A stretch of 64,000 nucleotides of DNA from Echinarachnius parma (taxonomy: Eukaryota > Echinodermata > Echinoidea > Clypeasteroida > Echinarachniidae): the NCBI GenBank assembly GCA_037951105.1, contig JBAMJV010003083.1:1-64000 (forward strand). The letters are read 5' to 3'. Positions 24,635-36,378 of the stretch are shown piece after piece; the first letter of the stretch is position 1, and each line of letters begins with the position of its first letter. Under the pieces are notes generated by a model. It did not search any database. It saw only the letters and a list, made by a program, of their open reading frames with translations, and was not told the origin of the DNA. Both the position numbers and the translations under genes were made by a program.

Positions 24635-24886
24635 CCCATTCTATGACTGATCCCATGTTGAGTGGTATACTATCTCCCTAACGGTTAGGCTAACCACATG
24701 TTGGGCCTTGCAATTCAACCCATTCTATGACTGATCCCATCTTGAGTGGTATACTATCTCCCTAACGGTTAGGCTAACCACATGTTGGGCCTTGCAATTC
24801 AACCCATTCTATGACTGATCCCATCTTGAGTGGTATACTATCTCCCTAACGGTTAGGCTAACCACATGTTGGACCTTGCAATTCAA
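24635..24886. repeat. Tandem repeat, three units of 84 bp
   Basis: Units begin at about 24635, 24719 and 24803 with CCCATTCTATGACTGATCCC and continue GTGGTATACTATCTCCC and GGTTAGGCTAACCACATG. The next period (24887) begins exactly at the left end of the TTAACCC-type MITE, CCCATTCAGGACTGG, so the array may have grown from that end. Confidence 0.92.
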
Positions 24887-25198
24887 CCCATTCAGGACTG
24901 GATCTGGGTACACTTGGGCCGTGGTCTATGGAGAATGCATGTTAAGCCCTCTGCAGACAGAGCCAACTCGACCCGATCCGACTGGTTTCAATCAGGATAG
25001 AGTTGGGCCCGGTCGGTCGGATCCGATTCATCGCGTTGAATCGGCCCCAACTGGCATCCGACTGTCTCTCGACTGGCAAAATGTGTGTCGCGAGGCACTG
25101 AAAACTGAGCCGATCCGAATGAAAATCAGTCAAATCGGGTCGAGTCAGCTCTGTCTGCAGAGGGCTTTATACCCACATTAACCAGTCTTGAACAGGTT
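24884..25198. mobile_element. TTAACCC-type MITE interrupted by a Harbinger-like hairpin (24945-25166)
   Basis: The outer element starts AACCCATTCAGGACTGG and ends CCAGTCTTGAACAGGTTAA. It matches the intact ~90-bp element at 40154-40243, including GGTCTATGGAGAATGCATG. At GCATG-TTA it is split by a 222-bp hairpin starting AGCCCTCTGCAGACAG and ending CTGTCTGCAGAGGGCT, flanked by TTA on both sides. The order of insertion is therefore directly visible. Confidence 0.85.
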
Positions 25199-26209
25199 AA
25201 TATTTGCCCAAGTTGACAAACATATGGCACTTGACTGTTGAAGCCACACATGGTTAGTAACATTGACATTGAAGTGCTCCACACTAGAGTTGCCCTACAT
25301 CAGGGCATGAGAGGTAATAGAGGCACTGGATGAAGAAACATCTGCTGCACACTGTGTCACAATGATGTCTCAACCCTATACAGTACCAAAGGGTTTTGTC
25401 ATAGCAATTCATCGCCATGAGTAACTGGTAATAAACCATGTCGGGCAAGACTGCTGCACATGGTGTCACATTTGTGATCCAACAGATGCCAAGTAGGAAT
25501 ATGTCCAGCTCCATAAGCCCAATTCAAAGGACGATTTGTTTAGAAACTTGCTCTGCTATAATGTGACATTAATACTTCTGTACTCTTAAATCATATGGTG
25601 TCTGAATCCTATGCTGCAGAAACACAGAGCATTGAAGCGATAACACCATGCAGTAATGTTTTTTTAACATGTCTTTTGATTTGGGTTTTGGTATTGGGTT
25701 GGAGCTAGTCAATCACAATCTTAGCAGCCGCTAGGTTACAATTTTGGGCTTGTCTGAGATTGTTTAGAACTGTAACCCATAGCAACAATAGCTGCGACAT
25801 CACACTAGGGTACTGTTTAACCCTATCCCACCTGAAATTAACCCTTTCAGACTAAGTTAGTTGATGGGCCATTGATTTAACACACCCTAATGGGTGATGT
25901 AATAAGAAGGGTAACTGTCCACTATTGAACCTAATTAGCTGTTAACTTGAACCAGATCAACTTATTTTTATGGATTAACAAAATACTGGATTGGGTTAAC
26001 AATTTATTTTACTAAACATTTCCTTTTTTAACATCATGTTGGCATCTTTTCAATTGCACAACTTCTGTATAGTGCTGGATGACAGAATATGCTTGCTAAT
26101 TCAATGTATGTACAATGTGGACAAGAACTATCTTCATTTCTGGTTGTCCTACTGCCTGTTTATATCCTATTCCTCTCCCTTTTCAGAAAGATGAACTTTA
26201 TGAACAAAC
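25199..26209. other. CELF intron, no gene recognised
   Basis: Intron just downstream (minus strand) of the 26210 exon. I see short TTAACCC-like motifs near 25827 and no other structure. Confidence 0.5.
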
Positions 26210-26350
26210 CTGCATATTGCTGGATGCCGGAATATGCTTGCGTCAGGGCGTTAAGATCAATATTGGGTGAGGGGGCTGTGTTGGAGCCGGTGCCAGCCAA
26301 GCCCGCTGCCGGACCCATACTACCGACAACACCGCTAGACAGCCCTGTGC
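26210..26350 (-). CDS. CELF: CELF linker exon with the conserved [12 protein letters not shown] motif
   Basis: A 141-nt exon with acceptor ATCTCAG and a somewhat weak donor G|GTTTGT, phase 1 at both ends. The peptide is rich in glycine, serine and alanine (GTGLSSGVVGSMG, AAGLAGTGS). It ends with [14 protein letters not shown], the most conserved block of the CELF linker (vertebrate [21 protein letters not shown]). The divergent linker takes part in activation or repression of target exons and in protein contacts in known CELF proteins. The weak donor fits regulated use of this exon, but that is inference. Confidence 0.95.
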
Positions 26351-28908
26351 CTGAGATATAGGTCACCACCACAGGTCACCGCAAGGTCACACCAACAAGG
26401 TCACGGGGCAAAGGTCATCAGGGGTGGGAGGGGAAAAGACAGCAAATTTGTGGATGTGTTTAGAAAAGAGGCATGCATTTTTCATTCACTTTGAATATTG
26501 TTTTTTGGGCACATGTTGTCTGGTGCTTGAATGGTATCCTGGCTGGTGCATGATTCCAGTTGTGTGAATGTGTATGGAAGAAATGGCACTCTGGATGAGA
26601 TATCAAACTCAAATCAAGAAATGAATCTGCATATTGTGCCTGTTACAAACTCATTCCAAAGGAAAGCTGTTATGAAGCAAGTAGTGCTGACTTTGCTGTG
26701 GACTTATCCCCTTAATAGTGACCACTTAAGGGAAATTTGTTCTGAATTGTTTTGACTACGCATTTTTTTTAGTTCTGCATTTTGTTTGGTGTGGGTGAAT
26801 TCTATGTTAACCCCATGCAGCAGCGTTCCCCATTTGTATTAGTTCACAACAACGATCTACAAGAAGACCTGGGACTACAAATGAGACAGCTGTCTACAAC
26901 AACCACTATCTAAAAACACACAATCTGATTGATGTATCAGATTACAATGTGCAATTCTGACAATCCTCGTTTGTTTCTTTGAAAGATTACATCGAGACAT
27001 GAAAGGCACTGTGCAAGTGAAAGGAACAAGCTGCTTCGACAAATTGGACATATTTTTATTTTTATTTTTTTTAGAAAATGAACAAAACAATATGACAAAG
27101 GACAATTTTGTGCAATTCCTTGAGTTAATTTGACAAAACACAAAAGATACAGTCAAAATTAGTTTGTTTAAAAGATTTTCTCTTCTAAGGAAATGGCCTT
27201 CCCCTGGTCATGGCACGTATTAAAGAGATAGGTCACACAGTCGCTGTGGAAAGAAATGACACAAATAGACACATGGTTGGAACCTAATTGACCCTACCTC
27301 AAATATAGTGTTATGAAACAGAGATATGCACTACCCTGTGTGCCAAAAGGCATAGGAACAGCTTTGACAAATAGAGCGTACAGACGCACAAGCGTGTACT
27401 GCGCTTGCAAAAAAGGTTTGAGATTACAACTAAGCATGTTCTGTTGCAAATGACATGGATATAAGAAAGGTTTTGCTCTAAAAGATATATGTTATTCCAT
27501 GTTACTTGGGGAAAGCAGGCAATTTCCAAATATCGCTGGGGCAAGAAAACAAGATCTATGCTGTTTGTCAAAAATCGAGTTCTTGCATATATGTGCAGCA
27601 TATAAATTTAGTATGAGAATACTGCCCTCTATAGATAAACACCATATTTGTTGTAGGGTCAACTAAACAAAATAGAGATGGGATGGGGTGATGGAGAAAC
27701 AGGGCAAGCTATGAAGAGGGGCAGGACATTCTCTGCAAAACAAAAACAAAACAAACTTGACAGAAGCATTCAGGGAGTCACATAATGAGGGAAAAAACAA
27801 GAGAAAAGGAGCCAAAATATACGGAACAAGACAATAAATTAGTAATACATTCAAGTCAATCAAGATTCTTCTTTCTCTTTTGAAGGAAACTACACAAAAA
27901 GGGACAAAGAATGAATATTTCTTCGGGCTAGAAAAGGAACATTGGTCATATGATGGGTTAGCTTGAAACAAAAACCCTATTTAACACAAACAAGAAATGC
28001 ATGTAAAAAGAAACCAAAAATGATAGCTTTTCCTGGAGTGATTTTAGATGAAGAGTTAGGAATTATGTACAATGCGAGAGAATCTCTGCTCCTAATGTAT
28101 AGCTATGAGGTATAGCTATGAGTTAGAGCATACAAGCTTCATCAACACTCGAGTCAAGTGTTAATTGTTGCTTTTGCAGCCATCATGTACGTTTTGTGTA
28201 ATTCAACATCAATATCAGTCAAAATAAAGCTATCATTTTTTAACAAAGTGAAAACATTCATTATTTTGTAAAAGAACAAGATAAACAGAACATAATCAAT
28301 TATCAAAACAAGTATAATTCAATATGCACAAAAGGAAAATGCCAAAGTTGAAATCGCAAGTATGATCAGCTTTATAAAAACATCAATAATAATTCTATAT
28401 ATTTTTGCCATGCACATATCTGTCAGCAGACACTCAGCAAGAGTTTCTGCTATGATATCAAAGTCAACATGTTATCTTATTGCTTAATTAATCCTCAAAA
28501 CAAAAGCAAAGCAAAAACATTGATTTTCACAAGTGAGCCATTAAATAATGATCAAATATATCATCTGAAGAAAAACAAAACTTGAAAATCCACACTTGTC
28601 AGAAAGCAATATGGGCATGCTACCATTTATTTGCTTTGACAAGTGGCGCATGGCTTTAAAACAAATAATGTCTTACTACATGTTTTAGTGCAAGCAATTG
28701 GTAAATATTTGTTATCTTGCTTCCCAAAAATGCCAGGTGTAATGATCGATCATCAAATCAACTGGCCATTTTACCTTTGTGCATGTTGTTTTTAAAGACA
28801 AACAAGGTACAAACAATGAATGAATCTAAGGAGAAAGGCGAGAGGAGTTGAAAGCATGCAATATGCACGCCAGTATGCAGGTCAACATGCAAATACATTC
28901 ATCTCAGA
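26351..28908. other. CELF intron, no gene recognised
   Basis: Intron between the 26210 and 30449 exons. It is AT-rich without recognised repeats; open frames of 60-100 codons lack any family signature. Confidence 0.5.
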
Positions 28909-29354
28909 TTAATTCGGTGGATTCACAATACAGTGCGCCACCTATCGGTTGCAGCGAACAGACCGAAATCCACAATGCCTCATGGGAAATGGTCGACATC
29001 GAAATATAAGGCCGTATACAGATCAGTGGTGCTAGGCTGTAATATAATAATAATAATAGACATTTATATAGCGCAAATTGCAAAGAGCCTCTAAGCGCTT
29101 AAATAATTATTGAACTATTATTACCCATGGTCAACAGGTACATTTCAAACCCACACAATGATATTGCATACTTTCTCAACTCCCCAGGGAGCAGGGGCAG
29201 GGTTCGAACGCGGGATCTCATGATCGGAAAGCGCACGCTCTACCAATCTTGCCACAACATGCACATCCACTGTGATGTCGACCCCGAAGTTGGAAATTGG
29301 CCTGTCCGCTGCAACCGATAGGTGGCGCACTGTATTGTGAATCCACCGAATTAA
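28909..29354. mobile_element. 446-bp element with 53-bp terminal inverted repeats, containing a SINE
   Basis: Arms 28909-28961 and 29302-29354 are inverted repeats with one mismatch. They begin TTAATTCGGTGGATTCAC and include GTGCGCCACCTATCGG. Homology of the arms continues weakly inward (GTCGACATC on both sides). Between them lies a minus-strand tRNA-derived SINE at about 29040-29255. The nearly identical arms suggest a young insertion. Confidence 0.88.
29040..29255 (-). mobile_element. tRNA-derived SINE inside the TIR element
   Basis: On the minus strand there is an A-box-like TGGCAAGATTGGTAGAGCG, then a B box GTTCGAACCC about 30 nt further on. The body ends with AGCGCTTAGAGGCTC, GCGCTATATAAATGTC and a (TATTAT)n tail, the usual layout of marine-animal tRNA SINEs. 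Changes in the A box (insertion in the D-arm) argue against a functional tRNA. Confidence 0.75.
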
Positions 29355-30448
29355 GTAGGCTTATGCAGAGAACTTTACCCCATATGACAAGAGAACCCTA
29401 TAAAGTCGCATGCTCTGTTTAGTTGCTAACTAGGGGATATTTAGTGGGCACCCAAGGCACACCCAGCTTACCCTAGTTGGGGACTAGGAAAACTCTTACT
29501 AAACCGTATCATTTGAAATACACTTGGCATGTAACTAAGCTAGCGGGGTTTCAAATAAGCCATGGCCTGCTGGCGCAAGGCCATCCAAAGTGTGTATTGA
29601 CCCATATAAAAAATAAATGGCAATCAGAAAACCAAAGTTAATATGATTTTAGGCCACCAACATTTTGTTTTGGGGCAGCAAACGTGGCAAAAATTGGAGA
29701 CTTGATCTAGCAAGGGTGTGGGTTAATCTATGTCATGCACATGCAACATATTCAACTATTAATTACTCATGCATGATAGCCAATGTCTTGTATGATAGCC
29801 AATGTCTTGTATGATAGCTAGAAGAGAGGGCCACTCTGTTGATAGGGCACAAACATATATTTACAAACAGGAACAATCAAACGGGGCACATCAAGTACAC
29901 AACATAATTGAATAGTTTGAATATATATGTAGTAGAATTACATGGTAATAAAAACATATATTTAGATTGATTAGATAGATCAATGCAACACATGGAGTCT
30001 GAAAGAATGCCTGGAGCCTTGTATCAGATATCATCATTTGACCTTTGACATCATGAGTCATAACACTACACCCTGGATAATGTATATTGACAATAATTCT
30101 GGAAAGTACCCTTTTTGAAAGACTTCAATAGGATCAGTTTAAATATACAATTAGATCTTACAACATTTAAAGCTGCCCTTAATTTTGAATAAAACAAACA
30201 AACCTTTTGGTATATCGTGTTGTCAAAATGAAGGCATAAAACAGGCTCAGACTTTATATCAGATTGATACAATTAATACACACTCCCAAATGACCCGATA
30301 GCAATTTGTAACATGGTCATCAAATCTATAAGAAACACACCAACGGATGAATATGTAAGACAAATAGAGCGTATAAACCATATCACTTCAGGCATTATTT
30401 GTGTTAGTGTGAACAGAGCAAAGCACATCAACTGTTAGCATGTGATAC
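29355..30448. other. CELF intron, no gene recognised
   Basis: It contains a degenerate GGCCTGCTGGCGCAAGGCC-like repeat (about 29560-29705) related to 56293-56646, and a short duplication of ATGATAGCCAATGTCTTGT at 29774-29815. Confidence 0.5.
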
Positions 30449-30511
30449 CTGCTAGTCCTGTGAGTCCCGCTGTAAGGCCTGACATGCTGTTTGTTGTGTT
30501 GGTCCCCGCAC
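30449..30511 (-). CDS. CELF: CELF linker exon, 63 nt, Gly/Thr/Ser-rich
   Basis: Bounded by acceptor TGAACCAG and donor CAG|GTATCA, phase 1 at both ends, so its skipping keeps the frame. It encodes roughly GTNTTNSMSGLTAGLTGLAG. The end resembles the NSLVAGLTGLQG stretch of the 36250-36378 exon, so the two may be ancient duplicates of one linker unit. Vertebrate CELF linkers have comparable low-complexity stretches (for example ASLGALQTLAGATAGLN) but no exact counterpart. The call rests on splice sites, matching phase and composition. Confidence 0.8.
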
Positions 30512-31793
30512 CTGGTTCACACACACAAACAAAATGGCAGAAAACAAATAGAAATAAGCATACAAGGATTAGGAGTTCTATTGCCAGGTTTGATCTCATC
30601 TAAAATAAAGGATCCAAATTGGATAAAAGCTAGCTTTTGTCTCATTTCATCGAGCACTTGATTTTATACCTAGAAATACAAGGAATAATACTGCAGGAAC
30701 ACACACACACAATAGCCACATGATGGGCAGTGATGATTGGCATTTATCACACATTTTCATTTTTGTTTATGAACTAAAATATAAACTATAAAATAAGACA
30801 GCCAACATTGCAATTACTTTGATCACTAACAACACACAGACATCGCATAATTGGTCATCTGTATGTGCACAGACCACAGAGACATCCAAGTCATCTTGGT
30901 TTGTTAGTCTGTTTTAGTGGGTTTGCTAGTTTGCTTGTGATTGTGTGTAATATTGTATAATAATATTCACATTATAAAACACATACAAGTAATATTCACA
31001 GAAGTATTTGTGTAAAAGGGGAAACACAGGGAGACAGAGGAACCCAGTGTACCATGCATTAAAGTCATTGTGTCATCAGTCCTAGAGGGCGCTTTAAAGA
31101 GACTCAGTGAGCAGTGTCATGTCTTCCTAACCAGGCAGATTGGTGCATTAGCATGATACTCATGTAAACAGGACATTTCTTTGCAAAGCGCCCTCTATAA
31201 ACACAAAGACAGAGTAACTTTAAATGTAGGTACATTTCACAATGTAGGAAGGTGGGTAAGAAATGAGATGAATAAAAACGGTGCACAAATTAACAAACGG
31301 TTCAAATACACTCTTAAAGATAAGGTAGTGCAGACAGCAGTATAAGGAAGAACTAAGACATGGTAGTGCAGTATATTAAGGAAATATGAGACCAAATATA
31401 AAGTAATATGGATAAATGTGAATTTAGCCTATTCAGAACTGGTCCCAATAATACTCAGACTGGGGTGTATGAAGAATGAATGTCATACCAAATTGAAATA
31501 GTCATTCAGAACATAAATAACAAACTAGATAGACTGTAGAAATATCTAAATGCATGTTGTAAAATATTGCAATGATTTTATTTAACATTTGAATGTAACC
31601 ATTTGACATTGCTAGGGAAACCTGATCTATTACAAACTAATTCACAATATATAAGATTTTAATGTTGAGTTATAAGTAAGCAGTTACTATGAACTCTAAA
31701 TGTACAAATCCCCATGTTCCCGAAATTGTTGGACCTAACATGGTTTGAAGAAAGTCTTATAAATAGTTAAAAGCATTTTAAGAATTGATTTAC
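30512..31793. other. CELF intron, no gene recognised
   Basis: This is the intron between the 30449 exon and the 31794 microexon. A partial TTAACCC-type MITE end (CCTATTCAGAACTGGTCCC) occurs near 31427. Nothing coding is seen. Confidence 0.5.
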
Positions 31794-31829
31794 CGGAAAT
31801 ATAACTATTTTGGTCATTGACTCCCCAAG
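31794..31829 (-). CDS. CELF: Candidate CELF 36-nt microexon in the linker
   Basis: A short interval lies between a pyrimidine-rich acceptor (TTTTCTTACAG) and a donor (CCG|GTAAAT). It has phase 1 at both ends, like its neighbours, and is exactly 12 codons long. Spliced in frame it adds AWGVNDQNSYIS, which is unlike the Gly/Ser/Gln-rich sequence around it. It includes aromatic W and Y residues and could be a short interaction motif. No vertebrate counterpart is recognised. Support is the strong pair of splice sites plus phase match; RNA evidence would settle it. Confidence 0.6.
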
Positions 31830-32671
31830 CTGTAAGAAAACAGAAAAGGACAGATTAGATGGACAAATAGACAGTTTATAAACTAAATACAGCATAATTG
31901 TGTTTGGTAGGTATCAAATAGGGAATACTCAACATCAGAAGAATATACAGTATATTCAGAGAAAATATAAATGAAGTATAATACACAGGACACACAGAGA
32001 GCAAGAAACTTACAATCATAAAGAGTAACTAATATCAAATTGACAAAGAGTGAATCAAAACAAATCCAAACTGTGCAAGTACTATAAATTAAACCTCACA
32101 AAGGGAAAATGACCACATTATACACTATATTTACACAGAATACTGACAAAACAGGATAGATAGTCACACACACACTGAGACATAAAGGGGTGTACCCTGT
32201 AGACAGAGGAGACCAGTGATACCCTAAGTCCCATGTCGATATTAACTGGTTAAATGGTTTTGCAGGAGATTAACTCCAACATTTTGTCTTTTCCTTTTCT
32301 GCTGATCATTGCTCAGACAAATAAAAATCATGGCAGGTCAATAAAATCTTATCAAATTCAATTTCAGTGGTCTGATTAGGAAACTTGAATTCTAACTAGA
32401 ACTGCATATATGCTAGTGAGAATTTCCTTTTAAATGTGATTATCTCATCTTAAACTATACTGTGAGTGAGACATTTATGAAATTAAGTTTTTAAAAATCT
32501 TCACCTTAATTCATTACAATGTCGGATATATATTTAGTTTTATTTTTTTTATTTTGGGGGCTTTTAATGTCTTTTTAAGACTACAGAATTGGGCAAATGA
32601 ATGATTTCCAAGCCCAAACAGGCCAATAGAAAACATGTAAAGTGTGGAGCCCTGCCAAAATGCACACACAT

Positions 32672-32836
32672 GGGCCCCATTGCAAAAAAGAGTTTCAATC
32701 GATTGTAAAGTCGAAATTAATTGCAAGTCAGATCATGTAACTGAATGCACAAATCTGGTTCAAATATGCATATTTTCTGACTTGCAATTAATTGCAACTT
32801 TACAATTGATTGCATCTCTATCTGCAATGGGTCCTG
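32672..32836. mobile_element. Hairpin MITE, copy A
   Basis: Inverted arms start GGGCCCCATTGCA and end TGCAATGGGTCC, with inner arms TTGTAAAGTCGAAATTAATT and GCAATTAATTGCAACTTTAC. A second copy lies at 33197-33357. Confidence 0.8.
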
Positions 32837-33196
32837 GTCTCTCTACTCTATCCTCCTCTACTCTACAGGGTTGGAACAGACAACATGACAAGACTAAGCA
32901 CCTTTGGGGATGCCCCTTAATCCAGAGAGGGACGGGTTACCACCCATTCCTGTTGGCCCAGCGCAATCAATGGTTTCAGATACAAGCCAAGAAAAAAAAA
33001 GATTGGCAGGGGAGAGAACAAAATGAAAAGAAAAACAAAAGGATAAACGAGATTGGCTACAAACGATGGTTTAGAAGACATTGCATGATGAAATATGGTC
33101 AATCTAACCCTCCATTTTATACCAGATGCAAAGGGCCTAAAAGTATCCCTAGGCTATTCCATGGATTATAACCCATGGGTTAAATTTAACACTACT

Positions 33197-33357
33197 GGGG
33201 CCCTTTGCATGAAGAGTTGCAAACAATTGTGAAGTTGCAATTAATTGCAAGTCAGATCATGTGACTAAATGCACAAATGGTTGAAATGTGCATATAATTT
33301 TCTAACTTGCAATTAATTGCAACTTTAAAATCAATTGCAACAATTTCATGGGCCCCA
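33197..33357. mobile_element. Hairpin MITE, copy B
   Basis: Same family and orientation as 32672-32836, starting GGGGCCCTTTGCA and ending TTCATGGGCCCC. It shares AATTAATTGCAAGTCAGATC. A 175-codon frame starting in copy A runs through the repeat and is not a gene. Confidence 0.8.
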
Positions 33358-35440
33358 TGTCACTTAAATTTATCATTAACATTTTACATTTATTTAAAAT
33401 GTGATTTATACCCAGGGTTAAAATGAATTCATCTTTGGTCCTAGAAGGGTTTATCAGGAGGCAAATCCCTTCAAACAAATTACATGCACTTGATAAATTC
33501 ATTGAGTGAAATGATAATGGATACAATATTGGTTATGGGTTAGATTGGGAGGCAAGATAGTTATATTATCAATGCAAGACAATGATGCCCAACAGTTATG
33601 AATCATGCTGTTAATGCAATGTTGCTAAACAGTTATGAATCATGCTGTTAATGCAATGTTGCTAATATTTGCACTGCTATAATATGAGATGTAGTCATGT
33701 ACATTTCAGAATATTGGCTTTATTTGCACTATTACAATTATCAAATCATTTATTGTTTTTCGATTACCATATAATTCTGAACAGTGTGAGTAAATCTCAC
33801 ATTCCTCTTGCTCAAAATAATTTCAATTTTGGATGATCAAATAATTTACGATCTTATTTAGAACTCAACAGATTTTTAAAATAATAATGAAAAGATGTGT
33901 AAGAAAGAAAACAATGTAATGTGATTTAATGCAATGTGAAAAGAAAAATACAAGCAATAAAATAATGTGAATTTGTACATTTAGCAGATAATAACAGGTG
34001 TTTTTTGTCATTCCCTTGTAGTTTGGTGAAAACTGACAATTGCAGACCTGTATAGAAATAAACAGTTTACTCTGATCTCTAATTTTGCAAATCACAAACA
34101 AAAAATGAACAACTTTAAAAACCATACAAACCAAAACTCCACTAACATTATCAGAATAAATATTGCTAGGCAAGAGATATCATCCTCAATGCATATAATT
34201 TGAGTGCGTGATGGAGCCAAGGGAGGCATATAATCTTGAGATTAGTAATAGAAGACAAATGAACATCACTGTCAATGAGCGTTGAATATAGCATGGAGAT
34301 GAAATGACAGTGAAAGTTGAGAGGCTTGAAGATTTCATGCTTTCTAATTCCAACATAGAATCTACCATTATGGCTAAAAGTATTAATAGAAGTGTGTTAG
34401 TGACGACGCATACAAACCCCTAACCGAACATCCACATTCAACCACATACAAATAGAGCCATGTACACGTAGAAAGATGTTTTATTGCAACACAAAGAAAC
34501 AGAAATATTCTTAATATAAAGTTAAAATTGTATTTCTACAGGACCTTGTCTTATCTGTTGAATATCATAAACCCACGGACATTTGATTTTCGTTCTGACT
34601 TGATTCCCAACTATTGACACTTGTCCAGAAAATATATGAGTTGAGGTCTATGGAGAATGCATAATATTAGACTATTTGATATTCAAGAATACCCTCGGTT
34701 GTTATAATAACATTTACAAATAAATCATATCACAACTTCACTTTTTCCAACAATTAAACACGGATGCCAGTTACCAGGGGCTGAATTTAGGCGTGAGCCT
34801 GAATACTGCAATTCCTGTATTGTAATAAATGTCATCTTCACGGCACTTATCACAGCGAGGATAATAGTAGCTAAAGTAATGAATGATTTATGAACATACT
34901 CTTCAGATACATTATATCCCATCTGAATATTTTGTGACTAGATCTAAAGGCTTTAAAATCATCAACTTTTCTTGCAAAACAATGATTAAAGACTGGAATT
35001 CCTGTTCTATTTTGAATATAGCCACACATAAGAAAGAACCATCTTTGCAATTGCTTTTGATATCAGTAGTAGTGTAGGTCTCTTCATCTATGTCAGACAT
35101 TTTAATATAAATCACTGAAACATGACATTTCTGTTATATTCTCAATATCATCATGCATAAGAAGGGAATTACTTTGTAATTGCTTTGGTATATAAACAGT
35201 CTACAAAGTCTATGGCAATTTCAGAATCTCAGGGAACGGGTTAATTTTGGTATAACATGCATTGTTCATAGACCCCATCATTAGTATGTCTGAAATGGGT
35301 TGATCAAGGTTGTACCTATGTATTCAAACAAAGTATTTGGAGGTTGAGAATCAAATAGACCTTCACTCAAATAATGCTCATTTATGAATTCACAGATAAG
35401 CAACCAAGACAAACTGTGCACATACTGTAGCCAGAGAAGT
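33358..35440. other. CELF intron, no gene recognised
   Basis: AT-rich intron with a small direct repeat GTTATGAATCATGCTGTTAATGC at 33594-33655. I see no coding sequence, RNA gene or element termini. Confidence 0.5.
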
Positions 35441-35894
35441 ACAGACAAAAGTAGAAAGGAAAGCCTCGAGTTTGATTGTCGGTTCTGAAAGTTTTAGAAA
35501 GTTTAATCTAGCACAACTAGGCTCTACATACATACACTGATACAGACACAGACAGACATGTATACATAACACATAGTCAGACACAAATATTAAAGTAGTA
35601 TGGCAAGACAAAGTAATGTTAGATTGTAGATTCTGCAAGGCTCCCACAGTTCTAACATTCACTCAAAGTAGCAAGCAAAAAACTCTGTGTGCGCCTAGCT
35701 ACAGACATACAAACAAACAAAAAAACATACATACATACATACATACAAACATATATACAAACATACATACATACATACAAACATACATACAAACATACTG
35801 AAGTAGTAGAGCAAGACAAAGGCATGTGTTTGTAGGTTCTGCAAGGCTCCTAACAAGCAAAAACTGTGTGCACCTAGCTACATACATCCATCCT

Positions 35895-35954
<60 letters not shown>

Positions 35955-36200
35955 CAAGTATACGGGAGAGACAAAGACCTGTGTTTAATTGTAAGTTCCG
36001 CAAGGCTCCCAACAAGCTACACATACACAAACAAACATACCAAGGAGGTATGAAGACTAATACCTCCTTGAACATACAAACAGACAGACCAACAAACAAA
36101 AATATAGGAAAGAGACAAAAACCTGTGTTTAATTGTAAGTTCTGCAAGGCTCCCAACAAGCAAAAACTGTGTGCGCCTAGCTACAAATACACAAACAAAC
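35441..36200 (-). repeat. Array of ~5 decayed CELF exon ends mixed with CATA and CAGA microsatellites
   Basis: Copies near 36121, 35977, 35822, 35608 and 35450 each resemble the donor end of the 36250-36378 exon. On the minus strand they read about CCTTGCAG-AACTTACAATTAAACACAG followed by GTTTTTG or GTCTTTG. Most continue with a shared tail containing GTAGCTAGGCGCACAC. They are separated by (CATA)n at about 35725-35800 and (CAGA)n at about 35896-35953. Long open frames through the array are microsatellite artefacts. The copies become more diverged with distance from the real exon. Confidence 0.75.
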
Positions 36201-36249
36201 ATACATCCAGACAGACCAAGAGACAAAAGTATTTGGGAGAGACAAAGAC

Positions 36250-36378
36250 CTGTGTTTGATTGTAGGTTCTGCTGCTGCAGGCTGCCTTGCAGGCTGCCTT
36301 GCAGGCCAGTGAGGCCAGCTACCAGTGAGTTAGTGTTAGCTGCCTGCGACATGGTGGAGGCTGTACTGGCTGACACCC
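36250..36378 (-). CDS. CELF: CELF linker exon with LQGSLQGSLQQQ repeat
   Basis: A 129-nt exon with acceptor TTGTTTGTAG and a weak donor CAG|GTCTTT, phase 1 at both ends. It encodes GVSASTASTMSQAANTNSL, VAGLTGLQ, a short internal repeat GSLQGSLQQQ and NLQSNTG. The acceptor and reading frame are convincing. The donor is non-consensus after +2. The last ~35 nt plus the donor recur about five times in the downstream intron (35.44-36.2 kb). This is a CELF linker exon by position, composition and phase. Confidence 0.82.

Noticed and set aside
29190-29255. Functional tRNA on the minus strand
   Set aside because: The B box is good but the D-arm is altered and the sequence continues into a typical SINE body and tail.
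32644-33171. 175-codon plus-strand open frame
   Set aside because: It starts inside a hairpin MITE that is repeated at 33197-33357 and shows no domain or family signature.
35699-35974. Cys/Val-rich 91-codon frame resembling a secreted peptide
   Set aside because: It is a translation of (TGTA)n and (TGTC)n microsatellite.
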